NCBI GenBank assembly: GCA_026399015.1
Contig: JAPLRS010000028.1
Coordinates: 1 to 64,000, forward strand
From: Methylococcales bacterium
GTDB taxonomy: Bacteria > Pseudomonadota > Gammaproteobacteria > Methylococcales > Methylomonadaceae
DNA length: 64,000 bases
Direction of reading: 5' to 3'
A program made the position numbers and the translations under genes. The notes below the pieces were generated by a model. It was given only the letters and a program-made list of their open reading frames with translations. It ran no database searches and was not told the DNA's origin. Shown here piece by piece: positions 9,319 through 18,631 of this stretch. Within the stretch, counting starts at the first letter, position 1, and each line of letters opens with the position of its first letter.

Positions 9319-10719
9319 TTAAACACGTCCGTATTGATCATTGAAGCGAATAATATCATCTTCACCCAGATAACTACCAGATTGCACCTCAACAATTTCT
9401 AGAGGAATAACGCCTGGATTTTCTAAACAATGCACAACACCTAAAGGGATATAAGTTGATTCATTTTCAGAAATTAAAACTTGTTCGTCACCTTTAGTGA
9501 TTAAAGCCGTACCTTTTACCACCACCCAATGCTCTGCGCGGTGATGATGTTTCTGTAAAGATAACTTGGCACCCGGCTTAACCACTATGCGCTTAGTTTG
9601 ATGACGCTCACCAGTATCCACTAAGTCATAGTGCCCCCAGGGGCGGTAGGCTTTACGGTGAATATCTGCTTCGGAACGACTTTGAGCCTTTAATTGGTCT
9701 ACAATGTCTTTAACATCTTGCACTTTATCTTTGGCAGCAATCATGACGGCATCATCAGTTTCAACCACGATGACATTATCAAGCCCGACAACTGTTACTA
9801 ACTTACTATGCGCATGAATAAATGAATTGTGGGTATTAACCGTAAATACATCACCCATAATAGCGTTACCTGAACTATCTTTTGCTGTTACATCCCATAA
9901 CGCTGACCAAGAACCCACATCGTTCCAGGCCGCATCCATTGGAATAACAACGGCTTTAGCCGTTTTTTCCATGACAGCGTAATCAATTGAATCTGAAGGA
10001 CAACTTGCAAATATTTCTTTGTCTAAACGCACAAAATCCATATCAACTTTTGCAGATTTAAGTGCTAGCTGACACTTTTCTAACATGTCAGGGTTAAACT
10101 TTTCTAATTCTTTTAAAAAGCTACCGGCGGTAAAAGCAAACATACCACTATTCCAATAATAATCACCGCTATCTAAATAAGACTTAGCTGTTTCTAAATT
10201 AGGCTTTTCTACAAAAGACGCCACCTTATAAGCCGCTTCCACAGCCTCGGTAGATCGTTTAATATAGCCATAGCCAGTTTCTGGCTCCGTTGGCACTATG
10301 CCAAATGTTACTAAGAAACCTTGTTCTGCTAACACCTTAGCTTGATTGACTGCCTGTTGAAAAACTTGAATGTTTTCTATTACATGGTCGGCAGGTAATA
10401 CTAATAACACATCATCTTCTGATGACGCCCTTAAAGCAGCCAAAGCCACAGCTGGCGCTGTATTTCTTCCTAGAGGCTCTAAAATAATTGCACTTGGATT
10501 AACATCTATCTGTCTTAACTGTTCCGCCATCATAAAGCGATGATCTTCATTACACACAGCAATCGGCGCTTGTAAACCCGCTAAACCAGTCAACCTTAAT
10601 AAGGTTTCTTGGATCATGGTGTGGCTTGAAACGAGAGGTAAAAATTGCTTAGGATAATGTCTACGAGAAAGTGGCCATAAACGCGTTCCAGAGCCACCCG
10701 ATAAAATAACTGGGATCAT
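9319..10719 (-). CDS. manC: Mannose-1-phosphate guanylyltransferase / mannose-6-phosphate isomerase
   Basis: A bifunctional enzyme making GDP-mannose. Residues 1-280 form the nucleotidyltransferase with the signature LSGGSGTRLWPLSRRHYPKQ at the N-terminus and FVEKP in the middle; residues about 340-460 form the type II phosphomannose isomerase cupin, with RPWGHYDLVD, a metal-ligand segment QKHHHRAEHW and the ENPG turn. At 466 aa it is full length. The ATG at 10719 has AAGGAA upstream. It is the first gene of the manC-galU pair. Confidence 0.95.
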   Translation of the reverse strand: MIPVILSGGSGTRLWPLSRRHYPKQFLPLVSSHTMIQETLLRLTGLAGLQAPIAVCNEDHRFMMAEQLRQIDVNPSAIILEPLGRNTAPAVALAALRASSEDDVLLVLPADHVIENIQVFQQAVNQAKVLAEQGFLVTFGIVPTEPETGYGYIKRSTEAVEAAYKVASFVEKPNLETAKSYLDSGDYYWNSGMFAFTAGSFLKELEKFNPDMLEKCQLALKSAKVDMDFVRLDKEIFASCPSDSIDYAVMEKTAKAVVIPMDAAWNDVGSWSALWDVTAKDSSGNAIMGDVFTVNTHNSFIHAHSKLVTVVGLDNVIVVETDDAVMIAAKDKVQDVKDIVDQLKAQSRSEADIHRKAYRPWGHYDLVDTGERHQTKRIVVKPGAKLSLQKHHHRAEHWVVVKGTALITKGDEQVLISENESTYIPLGVVHCLENPGVIPLEIVEVQSGSYLGEDDIIRFNDQYGRV

Positions 10720-10935
10720 GTTGTTCCTTAAAGAGGGAGGACAAAAATTTAATTGTGCTTATATTATCATTTATAGGTGACATTAAAAGTATCTAGCGAT
10801 ACTTATAAGCTTTTCTAAGCATAATATTTACAAATAATACCAACAAACCGCCTGGCATTTAAAATCACCGCATTGAGAATAAGGGCATTAGATGTAGAAT
10901 GCGCTAAACAATAATAATAAAAATACTCTTCGCTT

Positions 10936-12012
10936 ATGAGCAATACACAAACTGTTAATTTACGTTTATTTTCTGACTCCTTTAAACGCTTTATACCTAA
11001 CTCCCAAGCTGTTTCATTAGCGATGTTTTTAATAATCAGTTTCATGCTGATTTATTCTTTATCAGATATTTTGATGCCTGCTTTTGCATCCATCGTGATT
11101 GCCTATTTACTTGAAGGCTTAGTTGCTAAATCTGAACGCTTAGGCATGCCTCGCCTGCCAGCGGTTTATGTTGTATTTGCTGGGTTTTTAACTTGTTTAG
11201 GCTTTTTACTATTTTATTTAATGCCGTTAGTTTCTCAACAAGCGATTGAATTTATTCAACACATTCCTGAGATATTAAATCGCGCCCAACGCGGTATCAT
11301 GCGTTTACCTGAAATGTACCCGAAATTAATTTCCGAAAACAAAATCCAACAAATTATGTTGGGCTTACAACAAGAATTATTAACCTACGGTCAAAATGTA
11401 TTATCGCTTTCTGCCGCTTCAGTTGTAGGAATCGTCAGCGCCCTAGTCTATTTATTTCTTGTGCCGATGATGGTTTTTTTCTTTTTAAAAGACAAAGCCT
11501 TATTGGTCAATTGGTTTTTACAATTTATGCCCAGAGAAAAAAACTTAACAGTGCGCGTCTGGGAAGAAGTAGACATTCAAATGGGTAATTATGTCAGAGG
11601 GAAATTCTCCGAAGTTTTCATCCTATGGTTTGTCAGTTATATCACTTTCGCTACCCTAGATTTAAACTATGCCATGCTCCTAGCCGTATTAATGGGCTTG
11701 CAAGTTATTATTCCTTACATAGGAGCTACCCTAGTCACCTTTCCTGTAATTAGCGTTGCTTATTTTCAATGGGGATTTGATGGGGATGAATTTATGTACA
11801 TTGCTATTGCGTACTCAATTATTCAGGCACTTGACGGTGTTGTATTAGTGCCCGTACTGTTTTCTGAAGCAGTTAACTTGCACGCTGTAGCAATTATTAT
11901 CGCTATCTTATTCTTTGGCGGCTTATGGGGATTTTGGGGAGTATTTTTTGCGATTCCCTTAGCGACTGTCGTTAAAGCTGTATTAACCGCTTGGCCACGT
12001 TTAGGTGATTAA
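10936..12012 (+). CDS. AI-2E family transporter (PerM-like)
   Basis: The 358-residue protein has the layout of the AI-2E exporter/PerM family: two or three N-terminal spans, a soluble helical segment (about 105-150), then five or so spans with the family's C-terminal GATLVTFPVISVA and LVPVLFSEAVNLHAVA segments. Family members export small molecules such as autoinducer-2 or act in ion exchange; substrate cannot be inferred. It is divergent from manC and ends 23 bases before the convergent EAL gene. Confidence 0.85.
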   Translation: MSNTQTVNLRLFSDSFKRFIPNSQAVSLAMFLIISFMLIYSLSDILMPAFASIVIAYLLEGLVAKSERLGMPRLPAVYVVFAGFLTCLGFLLFYLMPLVSQQAIEFIQHIPEILNRAQRGIMRLPEMYPKLISENKIQQIMLGLQQELLTYGQNVLSLSAASVVGIVSALVYLFLVPMMVFFFLKDKALLVNWFLQFMPREKNLTVRVWEEVDIQMGNYVRGKFSEVFILWFVSYITFATLDLNYAMLLAVLMGLQVIIPYIGATLVTFPVISVAYFQWGFDGDEFMYIAIAYSIIQALDGVVLVPVLFSEAVNLHAVAIIIAILFFGGLWGFWGVFFAIPLATVVKAVLTAWPRLGD

Positions 12013-12034
12013 ACATTAACTGACTAGTTTATAA

Positions 12035-13954
12035 TCATTCCTCTTTAGGCGATTGCTCTCCAACAAATTTAGCGACAACGGGATGCAATTCTTCTAGCGG
12101 CACAGGCTTTGAAAATAAAAACCCCTGATAATTCTCACAGCCACTTTTTCTTAGAAAATCTAGTTGCTCTTTAGTTTCTACGCCTTCAGCAATCAATCTA
12201 AAATTATATATTTTTGCCAATGCGATAATAGACTCAACAATGCTGGCATTTTTATGATTAGTGGTCACATCATGAATAAAACATCGATCTATTTTTATTT
12301 CATCAAACGGCATTGATTGCAAATACCCCAAAGAAGAATACCCCGTTCCAAAATCATCTAGCGATAATTTGATGTTGTATTTTTCCTTTAGAAGCCTCAT
12401 CTTAGCAGAAACATACTCTAAATTATCAACGCTGATACTTTCCGTTAATTCCAGCATTAACTTAGTTGGATCGATAGGATACTTCTTAAAGAGCTCATCT
12501 ATTTTTAACAGAAAATTCGGCCGATGAAATTGTTTAGCCGTAATATTTACTGAAAGTGTCAAATGACGAGTTTCTTCCTGTTTAGCCCATTCAATGAGTC
12601 GTTGAAAACCTAATTCCAATAAATAATTCCCTATTTCTTCAATAAGCAAACTCTCTTCTGCAAGTGGAATAAATTCTATGGGAAAGGTTAACCCTAAAGC
12701 TGGATGATGCCACCTTACCAAAGCCTCTGCACCGATTGCCTTATTATTAGCATTCACTTGTATTTGATAATAAAACTCTAGTTCTTTATTAGAGACAGCT
12801 AAATGTAACTGATTCTCTAACTCTCTTTTTTTACTCGCTTGTTCTTTATAGCTTTTATCGTAAAAAACTGAACTATTACCCTCAATTCGTGACGCTTGAT
12901 GCGATGAAATTTGAGCTGAAGTAATTAGATCTTCTACATTATATTCATGACCAAAAGCCATAACAACGCCAATACTTACATCCGAATAATGTTCAAAACC
13001 ATTAATTGAGAAAGGCGTAAAAAAAATTGACTTAATACTAGACTCAACATGGCTAACACTGCGACTGGCGTTACTTAAGTCTCCACCTATGTTTTGAAGT
13101 AAAATTGCAAACTTGTTACCATGAATCTTATAAATTGCATAATTTGGTGATAGTTCTCGTGTTAACCTTAAAGCAATCTTTTTAAGAAAATAATCGCCCA
13201 ATTTATAACTGTGCGCATCCATTAATAATTTAAAATTATCTGGTTCAAACACAATCAGAGCGAGATATTCATCCAGCAAAAAACTCTTTTCCAAATCAAT
13301 CAGCAACTGATTTAAATTAGGAAACTTTGTTATTTCATCAATGTAAGCCAATTCATATATTCTTCGCTCACTGATTATTCGGGTGGTAATGTCGTTTAAA
13401 ACACTAACATATTCTGTGACAACGCCGCTTTCATTTTTAACTGCCGTTATTGAAACTTGCACTGGCGTTTCATCGCCATTTGACTGAAGAGTCGTACTTT
13501 CACCATTCCAATTACCTAAATCAGCCAAGTTATTTTTAATTTCACTTTCAAATAACTCTTTAAAACTGTTCGACATCAGCGCTAACACAGACTTGCCCAA
13601 CAAGTTAGGTGCTTTAAAACCGGTCATTTTTAAAAATGATTTATTAACTCGTATCACATTGAAATCAGCGTCAGAAATAAGAATACCCTCATTAACTTCA
13701 AATGCTTGCGCAACCAACCTTAATTCATCTTGATCTTTACGAATTTTCTCAACTAATTGATTGATTGGCTTGATTAAACAAAGTTGCAACACGGGAGTTG
13801 CTATCAGAGTAAGCAAGGTTGCATCAATAGCAGCGCCAATCTCTTCTGAAACACTAGGAAGCCAATATTTAAAACTAATCATGATCATAAACTCACCCAC
13901 AAAAATTGAGAGGGCAAGTAAAATAAAGAGGCGCTTTGACGGATTTTTAATCAT
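12035..13954 (-). CDS. PAS-GGDEF(degenerate)-EAL cyclic-di-GMP phosphodiesterase
   Basis: The 639-residue protein has two N-terminal membrane spans (about 8-28 and 38-58), a PAS domain (about 75-190), a GGDEF-like domain (about 200-365) and an EAL domain (about 380-625). The GGDEF signature reads HGNKF, so cyclase activity is unlikely. The EAL domain keeps its catalytic residues: EALVRW, SVNI, LELTES, DDFGTGYSS, EIKID and AEGVE. It should therefore degrade c-di-GMP, with the dead cyclase domain possibly acting as a GTP-sensing module. It is monocistronic and its substrate-sensing PAS ligand is unknown. Confidence 0.9.
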   Translation of the reverse strand: MIKNPSKRLFILLALSIFVGEFMIMISFKYWLPSVSEEIGAAIDATLLTLIATPVLQLCLIKPINQLVEKIRKDQDELRLVAQAFEVNEGILISDADFNVIRVNKSFLKMTGFKAPNLLGKSVLALMSNSFKELFESEIKNNLADLGNWNGESTTLQSNGDETPVQVSITAVKNESGVVTEYVSVLNDITTRIISERRIYELAYIDEITKFPNLNQLLIDLEKSFLLDEYLALIVFEPDNFKLLMDAHSYKLGDYFLKKIALRLTRELSPNYAIYKIHGNKFAILLQNIGGDLSNASRSVSHVESSIKSIFFTPFSINGFEHYSDVSIGVVMAFGHEYNVEDLITSAQISSHQASRIEGNSSVFYDKSYKEQASKKRELENQLHLAVSNKELEFYYQIQVNANNKAIGAEALVRWHHPALGLTFPIEFIPLAEESLLIEEIGNYLLELGFQRLIEWAKQEETRHLTLSVNITAKQFHRPNFLLKIDELFKKYPIDPTKLMLELTESISVDNLEYVSAKMRLLKEKYNIKLSLDDFGTGYSSLGYLQSMPFDEIKIDRCFIHDVTTNHKNASIVESIIALAKIYNFRLIAEGVETKEQLDFLRKSGCENYQGFLFSKPVPLEELHPVVAKFVGEQSPKEE

Positions 13955-14247
13955 GATTTAATTTCTTTCATAAAATTTCTAACACACAAATTATGAGTTA
14001 ACTTTGAAGATCGAAACCGATTTTGCCATAAAAACAAACAATTTATAATATATATTTTAAATATAAAAAATTATAGACTTGCCTTTAAAGCATGTTGAAT
14101 TTATTTAAAACACTTGTTGAGTGTTATCAAACTTAATCAATAACAAGTATATTCTGCTTTAAACTAGCAAAATAACGAGATATTAAAGCTTATAGGCATA
14201 AAAAAACCCGCCAAGCCCAACGCCTTGCAGGTTTAATGCTTTCACAT
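13955..14247. other. Intergenic stretch before the integrative element
   Basis: AT-rich DNA with no convincing gene. It holds a short inverted repeat (AACACTtgttgAGTGTT near 14109) and a terminator at 14199-14236. It ends at the presumed left boundary of the integrative element. Confidence 0.5.
14199..14236 (-). terminator. Terminator resembling the tRNA-Ser terminator
   Basis: On the minus strand a stem (AACCTGCAAG with CTTGGCGGGTT) followed by a T-run. The 17 bp GGCATAAAAAAACCCGC at 14195-14211 are identical to 18558-18574, the terminator beside tRNA-Ser. This is probably the tRNA's original terminator, displaced by the insertion. Confidence 0.75.
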
Positions 14248-14318
14248 CATAAGTGAAAGAGTCATTAGAACAATTAACTGCAAGCCACGCTAAACAATGC
14301 TTTCAAATTATTATTTTT

Positions 14319-14343
14319 AAAATGTACCCCCAAATGTACCCCC
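14319..14343. repeat. Integrase arm-site repeats, left end
   Basis: Two tandem copies of AAATGTACCCCC, the same motif that occurs beside the integrase start at the other end. Paired arm-type sites near the ends of an integrating element are expected for tyrosine integrases. Confidence 0.55.
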
Positions 14344-14583
14344 AAAAAATAAAAGCACCCACCACCTCGGCACTTATTTTTTATCTATGGCGTTATTCTA
14401 AAAATAACCAATTTCCCAAGCACTCGGTAAGAAAATACCCGTTTTAGTTTTATACAAATTTTATATAGAGTCTTAGTCGCAGGATAAAATTTAATAGAAG
14501 TGTAGGCTGCCCCACTCCTAATAAACCATTAGCCTAATCTTAGTGGTTTGCGCTTGATCTGGTGCGTAATTTATTGAGCTTCA

Positions 14584-14823
14584 TTAAGCATTATAAATTG
14601 GCTCGGCTATTTTTCTCGGGATAGACCAATCACCCAGTTTAAAACATCGCTCTCTTAACTGACTGATAGACTCGTTAGGCTCACGAAAAACTTTAACATC
14701 ATTACAGTTATAACCTATAACTTCCTGCTCGGTTATATCAACGATAACTCTCAATATGTGGGTAACGGTTTTTTGTGCGCCCATTAGAGTTTCTAGGTCT
14801 TCAATTCGTTTTATTAAGGTCAT
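14584..14823 (-). CDS. Hypothetical protein of the integrative element (79 aa)
   Basis: I do not recognise this protein. It begins with a short amphipathic helix (IKRIEDLETL), followed by a compact domain with the segment EVIGYNCNDVKVFREPNES. Its ATG overlaps the stop of the gene before it by four bases (ATGA), so the two are translationally coupled. It is the last gene of the element's operon, which suggests a cargo role or one in element biology. Confidence 0.6.
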   Translation of the reverse strand: MTLIKRIEDLETLMGAQKTVTHILRVIVDITEQEVIGYNCNDVKVFREPNESISQLRERCFKLGDWSIPRKIAEPIYNA

Positions 14824-15272
14824 CGGCTTACCCTGCTATTTTTAGCGGCTAATTGTAAGGTTTGAAGCTGTGAAGCAAAATTGACTTCTAAGTCTTCCAC
14901 TCGGTCTAACAATTCTTGTAACTGTATTAACTTACCCTGATTAGATAGCGCGTTGATTAACTGTGCGCCTATATCGGGTGCAATAGCCCCTGACAAAGTA
15001 GCATTTACAATATAACTACCTTGCTCGGCTAATGTGCCATCTGTTGGTAAATTGATTGCCATGGCTTGCGGTTTAAGCGTAGGGCAACATCTATCTAGTA
15101 AAATCTTTGCCGCCCCAGTATCCCCATTTTTAGCCTGTTCTATCAAGGTTGATAGGATTTGTGGCATATCGTTAATAATTGATTTTCTGAGTAAATATGA
15201 AGCTGTCTTATCCTTTGGTCTTCCTTTAGGATTGCCAGATATACCCGTCTTAAATTTAGTTGATTCTTTCAT
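14820..15272 (-). CDS. DUF5681-like small protein of the integrative element
   Basis: The 150-residue protein opens with KFKTGISGNPKGRPKDKT, the Gly/Pro/Arg-rich signature of the DUF5681 type often seen in phage and island genes near terminase or replication modules. A helical segment follows with ILLDRCCPTLKP, and a short coiled coil at about 110-145. Function is unknown; the basic N-terminus could bind DNA. It is coupled to the 79-aa gene by a 4-bp overlap. Confidence 0.7.
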   Translation of the reverse strand: MKESTKFKTGISGNPKGRPKDKTASYLLRKSIINDMPQILSTLIEQAKNGDTGAAKILLDRCCPTLKPQAMAINLPTDGTLAEQGSYIVNATLSGAIAPDIGAQLINALSNQGKLIQLQELLDRVEDLEVNFASQLQTLQLAAKNSRVSR

Positions 15273-15384
15273 CTGTATTAATCCTGTTAGTATCAGACCT
15301 TTATGCGCCCAAATTCGCCATTTAAGCCACGATAATGCAAAACCAATACTTTTGCGTGGCTTAGCATTTAAATTGCATTAAAAA

Positions 15385-16551
15385 TTACTTAAATAAATGA
15401 AATGAGTTTAACTCAGCCTTATCCATTCTAATATCTGCATCCTCGTTATCCTCACATAGGAAAGTAGATTTTTGATACTGATAATAAGATTCAATTAATT
15501 CATTTTTATTTGATTCTTTTTTGACTTTTAGCTTACGAGTTTTTGCATTGTAAAACCAATATTCATAATACATTGATTTCCCGTTATCGCAAAAATCAAA
15601 TAAAAACTTATCTTTAACAGGTTTAAATTCATCCCAAGCAGAATACCCTAAACAACTTGGGCATTTATCACAATGCTCCGTGAAGTCGTTCCACATTCTT
15701 TCAAAATCTTCATCGGTAGGGACATCAATAACGATCTTCTCATCAATAACTACTTTCGGCTTAACTTCTGGCTTTGGGGTAATTGTCCAATCATCTCGCC
15801 ATCGTTCTTTAGCAATAAAGTTTTGTGGCTGAATCGTATAATCTTTGCCACCTTTCCATGTAGCTTGCTTTACCTTGATATGCTCGGCATACAGTCTAGC
15901 CCCCTCGACAATATCAGCCAGCAATACCCCATTGCTTAGCATGGCGGTTATTTCATCCTCTGCCTTACTAACATGTTTTCTCATAGGATAGACCTCCCAA
16001 AAGTCTGAATACTTATCTTTAACCTCTGACGCAAGCGGCAAGCCCCCCAAGGGCGTAGCGAGCGAAGCGGCACTTGAGGGTTTATCCTCAAGCCCCACTA
16101 ATTCACCCCTCGCTTTATGCTCGGGTTCATTAATGGGTTTAAGGGAACTGGGGTTCTCTACCTTAAGGAACTGTGGTTCCCTACATACGGAACTAGCGTT
16201 CTCTACCTCGTCATTAGGTAGGGAACTGTGGTTCTCTACCCTATCTAGTAGACTAAAATCAGGTCTATAGTGATTCGAGCTGACTCTATCACCATGTTTA
16301 ACTATTGCCACATAGCCCATTGTTGTGAGTTTTTTAACGCTCTTTTGTACCATACGCTGGGATAATCCTGTATCACTGGCTAGCCGCTTAAAACTAGGCC
16401 AACATGAGCCATTTATAACGCTATAGCGGTCTAATATTTGATACTGGATAGCCACATCACTTTTACTTAAGTTTTTGTCATATAAAGCGGCATTAATCAT
16501 CTGCCACTTTTTTAAAAGTATTGGTTCTGGTTTGTCTATGGATTCAGTCAT
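15385..16551 (-). CDS. HTH replication-type protein of the integrative element
   Basis: The product is 388 residues from the ATG at 16551, which has a GGGGG run nine bases upstream; a longer frame begins at 16578. Residues about 20-100 form a winged helix-turn-helix typical of plasmid and phage replication proteins (SKSDVAIQYQILDRYS, WPSFKRLASDTGLSQRMVQ). A linker follows, then a region with CDKCPSCLGY that could bind a metal. It probably starts replication of the excised element or regulates it. No helicase or primase motif is visible. Confidence 0.65.
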   Translation of the reverse strand: MTESIDKPEPILLKKWQMINAALYDKNLSKSDVAIQYQILDRYSVINGSCWPSFKRLASDTGLSQRMVQKSVKKLTTMGYVAIVKHGDRVSSNHYRPDFSLLDRVENHSSLPNDEVENASSVCREPQFLKVENPSSLKPINEPEHKARGELVGLEDKPSSAASLATPLGGLPLASEVKDKYSDFWEVYPMRKHVSKAEDEITAMLSNGVLLADIVEGARLYAEHIKVKQATWKGGKDYTIQPQNFIAKERWRDDWTITPKPEVKPKVVIDEKIVIDVPTDEDFERMWNDFTEHCDKCPSCLGYSAWDEFKPVKDKFLFDFCDNGKSMYYEYWFYNAKTRKLKVKKESNKNELIESYYQYQKSTFLCEDNEDADIRMDKAELNSFHLFK

Positions 16552-16686
16552 ATTGAAGCCCCCAATAAGCGCAACCACTCACTAACTTTAATGAGCATGG
16601 CTTTAAGTCTGGTGGTAAAATTAACGGGCAAGTTTTTTGGTAAGCCACGGTTTGCCCCCGTGGTTCTGCCTATTCTCCCCATGACA

Positions 16687-16881
16687 CTAAGCCGCTTTTG
16701 ATGCGTTAAGTCTGTCAACTATCCAAGCATCAACTTCAGATTCTAAAAATCCCATTGTGCGCGGTGATAACTTTATTTTCTGTGGGAACTCGCCACGGCT
16801 GATTAATGCGTAAATGGTGGAACGGCTTAAGCCTGTTTTTTCTATGGCTTGGGGTAAACGGATAATATTGTTTGATTGCAT
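16687..16881 (-). CDS. AlpA family excisionase/regulator
   Basis: The 64-residue protein is a MerR-like helix-turn-helix of the AlpA group: IRLPQAIEKTGLSRSTIYAL followed by a basic wing and ESEVDAWI. In P4-like elements such proteins activate integrase expression or assist excision. It is transcribed in the same direction as the integrase and lies just downstream of it, with an inverted repeat at 16933-16968 that may be its operator. Confidence 0.85.
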   Translation of the reverse strand: MQSNNIIRLPQAIEKTGLSRSTIYALISRGEFPQKIKLSPRTMGFLESEVDAWIVDRLNASKAA

Positions 16882-16932
16882 GGCGATAACCTATAAAGTT
16901 ATGCCTGTACTTGATATGGATAGATTACAAAA

Positions 16933-16968
16933 TACAGGCGTTTAAAAAGTAAATTTCAAACGCTTGTA
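16933..16968. promoter_or_regulatory. Inverted repeat upstream of alpA-like gene
   Basis: TACAGGCGTTT and AAACGCTTGTA form an 11-bp inverted repeat with one mismatch and a 14-bp spacer, about 50 bp upstream of the AlpA-like start. It suits a dimeric regulator such as the AlpA-like protein itself. The rest of the 352-bp gap (16882-17233) is AT-rich and shows no gene. Confidence 0.45.
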
Positions 16969-17212
16969 ATTCGTAGCCGCCTCTGCGGTGAACCTTTGAC
17001 AAACTAGATTTTAGGGTTCTTATAACTTTCCATCGTGGTGGGTTACATTGGTATAAGACACTATTGACTAAAATCTTAAAACCTATTTTCCACACAAAAT
17101 AAAAATAAACAACATGATTTTTTATAGAACACTATAAAACATCTTAATATTTTCTAGTATGTAAAAAATCTTTACTCAAATAGCGAAAAGTAGCACAAAA
17201 TAATTTTAAATT

Positions 17213-17231
17213 GTCGGCAAGCATTGCCGTT
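17213..17231 (-). terminator. Terminator of the integrase gene
   Basis: CGGCAA-TGC-TTGCCG hairpin directly after the integrase stop, followed on the minus strand by an AT-rich tract rather than a pure U-run. Confidence 0.5.
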
Positions 17232-17233
17232 AA

Positions 17234-18445
17234 TTAGCCCGTTTTTTTAAAACCTATCACCTGTGCGCCATTCTTAAGGCTGTCTAGGTAATCACTCCAT
17301 GATTGCATCATCTTTCGTCTTTCTGGTAAATGTTGCGCACGGTTATAGGCGGCTTTAACTTTGTTTTGCTCCCCATGAGATAACTGTCTTTCGATCATAT
17401 CGGAATGGTAACCCTGCTCATGAAGTAATGTTGATGCGGTAGTTCTGAATCCATGCGCTGTATGTTGCCCCTGATAGCCCATTCTCCTTATAGCCGCCCC
17501 TATAGACTCTCGGCTTATATGTGCCTTGCCTGTCTTGCTTTGATAACTTGCAAATACATATCTCTGGCTACCTGTTAGCGGATAAATATCTTTTAATAAG
17601 GCAATGGCTTGGGTGCTTAAAGGTACTATGTGTGCATTGTCCATTTTCATTTTATCTGCGGCTATTCGCCATTCAGCCGCCTCTAGATCAAATTCACTCC
17701 ATTCAGCCATTGCAAGGTTTGCAGGTCTAGCAAATATTAACGGCTGTAACTGTAATGCGGTTCTTACAACAAAATTACCTTGATAAGCATCAATATCCCT
17801 TAATAACTGCCCCAATGGTTTAGGTTCTGTTATAGCGGGATAATGTCCTTTTGCTGGCGATGGTAATGCCCCGCGTAAATCTTGCGTTACATCGCGCTCA
17901 GCTCTGCCAGTGGCTATACCATAGCGGATAGCCTGCCCTATAAATTGCTTTGTCCTAGCGGCTGTTTCTATGGCTCCACGGTCTACTATTCGCCTAAGTG
18001 TAACTAATACTTCCACCGCGGATAATTCTCTTAAAGGTCTATTACCTATCCATGGATAAACATCTCGCTCGTAACATTCTTTAATGTGCCTATGGTGGGT
18101 AACGCTCCACTGGCTTTGCTTGGTGATTAAAAAATCCTCTGCCACGGCTTTAAAGGTATTTTCAGAACTTCCAGCCTTTTCAATCTTTCGAGAAATAGCG
18201 GGATCAATACCATCGGCTATTTGCTTACGGGCATGATCTCTTTTTTCTCTGGCTTGTTTTAAGGTGGTTTCTGGATATACCCCCAAGGCTAATGTTTTCT
18301 CTTTACCAGCAAAACGGTATTTAAGCCTAAAGTATTTAGAGCCATTGGTCTTAATTAAGATATGTAAACCCTTTTCATCAGATAGCTTGTAATCCTTATC
18401 TGGTAGGGGTTTAGCGGCTTTTATGGTGGTATCTGATATTGCCAT
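17234..18445 (-). CDS. Tyrosine recombinase (integrase), DUF4102 type
   Basis: The 403-residue protein has the architecture of P4-type island integrases: an N-terminal arm-binding domain (about 1-90, KGLHILIKTNGSKYFRLKYR), a core-binding domain (about 100-180) and a catalytic domain (about 205-385). Catalytic residues are visible in HGFRTTASTLLHEQGY (His-x-x-Arg), LSHGEQ and AAYNRA with the Tyr nucleophile. The gene's start lies 186 bp from the 3' end of tRNA-Ser, which is the likely attachment site. Copies of the TGTACCCCC motif flank its start, so integrase may bind its own promoter. Confidence 0.93.
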   Translation of the reverse strand: MAISDTTIKAAKPLPDKDYKLSDEKGLHILIKTNGSKYFRLKYRFAGKEKTLALGVYPETTLKQAREKRDHARKQIADGIDPAISRKIEKAGSSENTFKAVAEDFLITKQSQWSVTHHRHIKECYERDVYPWIGNRPLRELSAVEVLVTLRRIVDRGAIETAARTKQFIGQAIRYGIATGRAERDVTQDLRGALPSPAKGHYPAITEPKPLGQLLRDIDAYQGNFVVRTALQLQPLIFARPANLAMAEWSEFDLEAAEWRIAADKMKMDNAHIVPLSTQAIALLKDIYPLTGSQRYVFASYQSKTGKAHISRESIGAAIRRMGYQGQHTAHGFRTTASTLLHEQGYHSDMIERQLSHGEQNKVKAAYNRAQHLPERRKMMQSWSDYLDSLKNGAQVIGFKKTG

Positions 18446-18448
18446 TTT

Positions 18449-18519
18449 GGGGGTACTTTTTAAAGGTTTGGGGGTATCTGGCTTATTAAAAGCAAATGTA
18501 CCCCCGTTTTATACCCCCA
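18449..18519. repeat. Integrase arm-site repeats, right end
   Basis: Four related motifs: GGGGGTAC (18449-18456), GGGGGTAT (18470-18477), AAATGTACCCCC (18494-18505) and TATACCCCCA (about 18510-18519). They form two inverted pairs immediately upstream of the integrase and match the two copies at the far end of the element. Confidence 0.55.
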
Positions 18520-18561
18520 GAATATTTGAATGTCAATAAACCCTATAGAACCTTGCGGGCA

Positions 18562-18598
18562 TAAAAAAACCCGCTAGACCTTGCAATCTGCGGGTTTA
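18562..18598 (-). terminator. Terminator downstream of tRNA-Ser
   Basis: Minus-strand stem AACCCGC...GCGGGTT followed by a run of T's, about 35 bases past the tRNA 3' end. Confidence 0.85.
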
Positions 18599-18631
18599 AT
18601 GTACTTCTTAGAATCTCGTAAAATACATAAG

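Noticed and set aside
14253-14447. Plus-strand frame at the left end of the integrative element
   Set aside because: It runs over the arm-site repeats and the attachment region; no ribosome-binding site or family resemblance.
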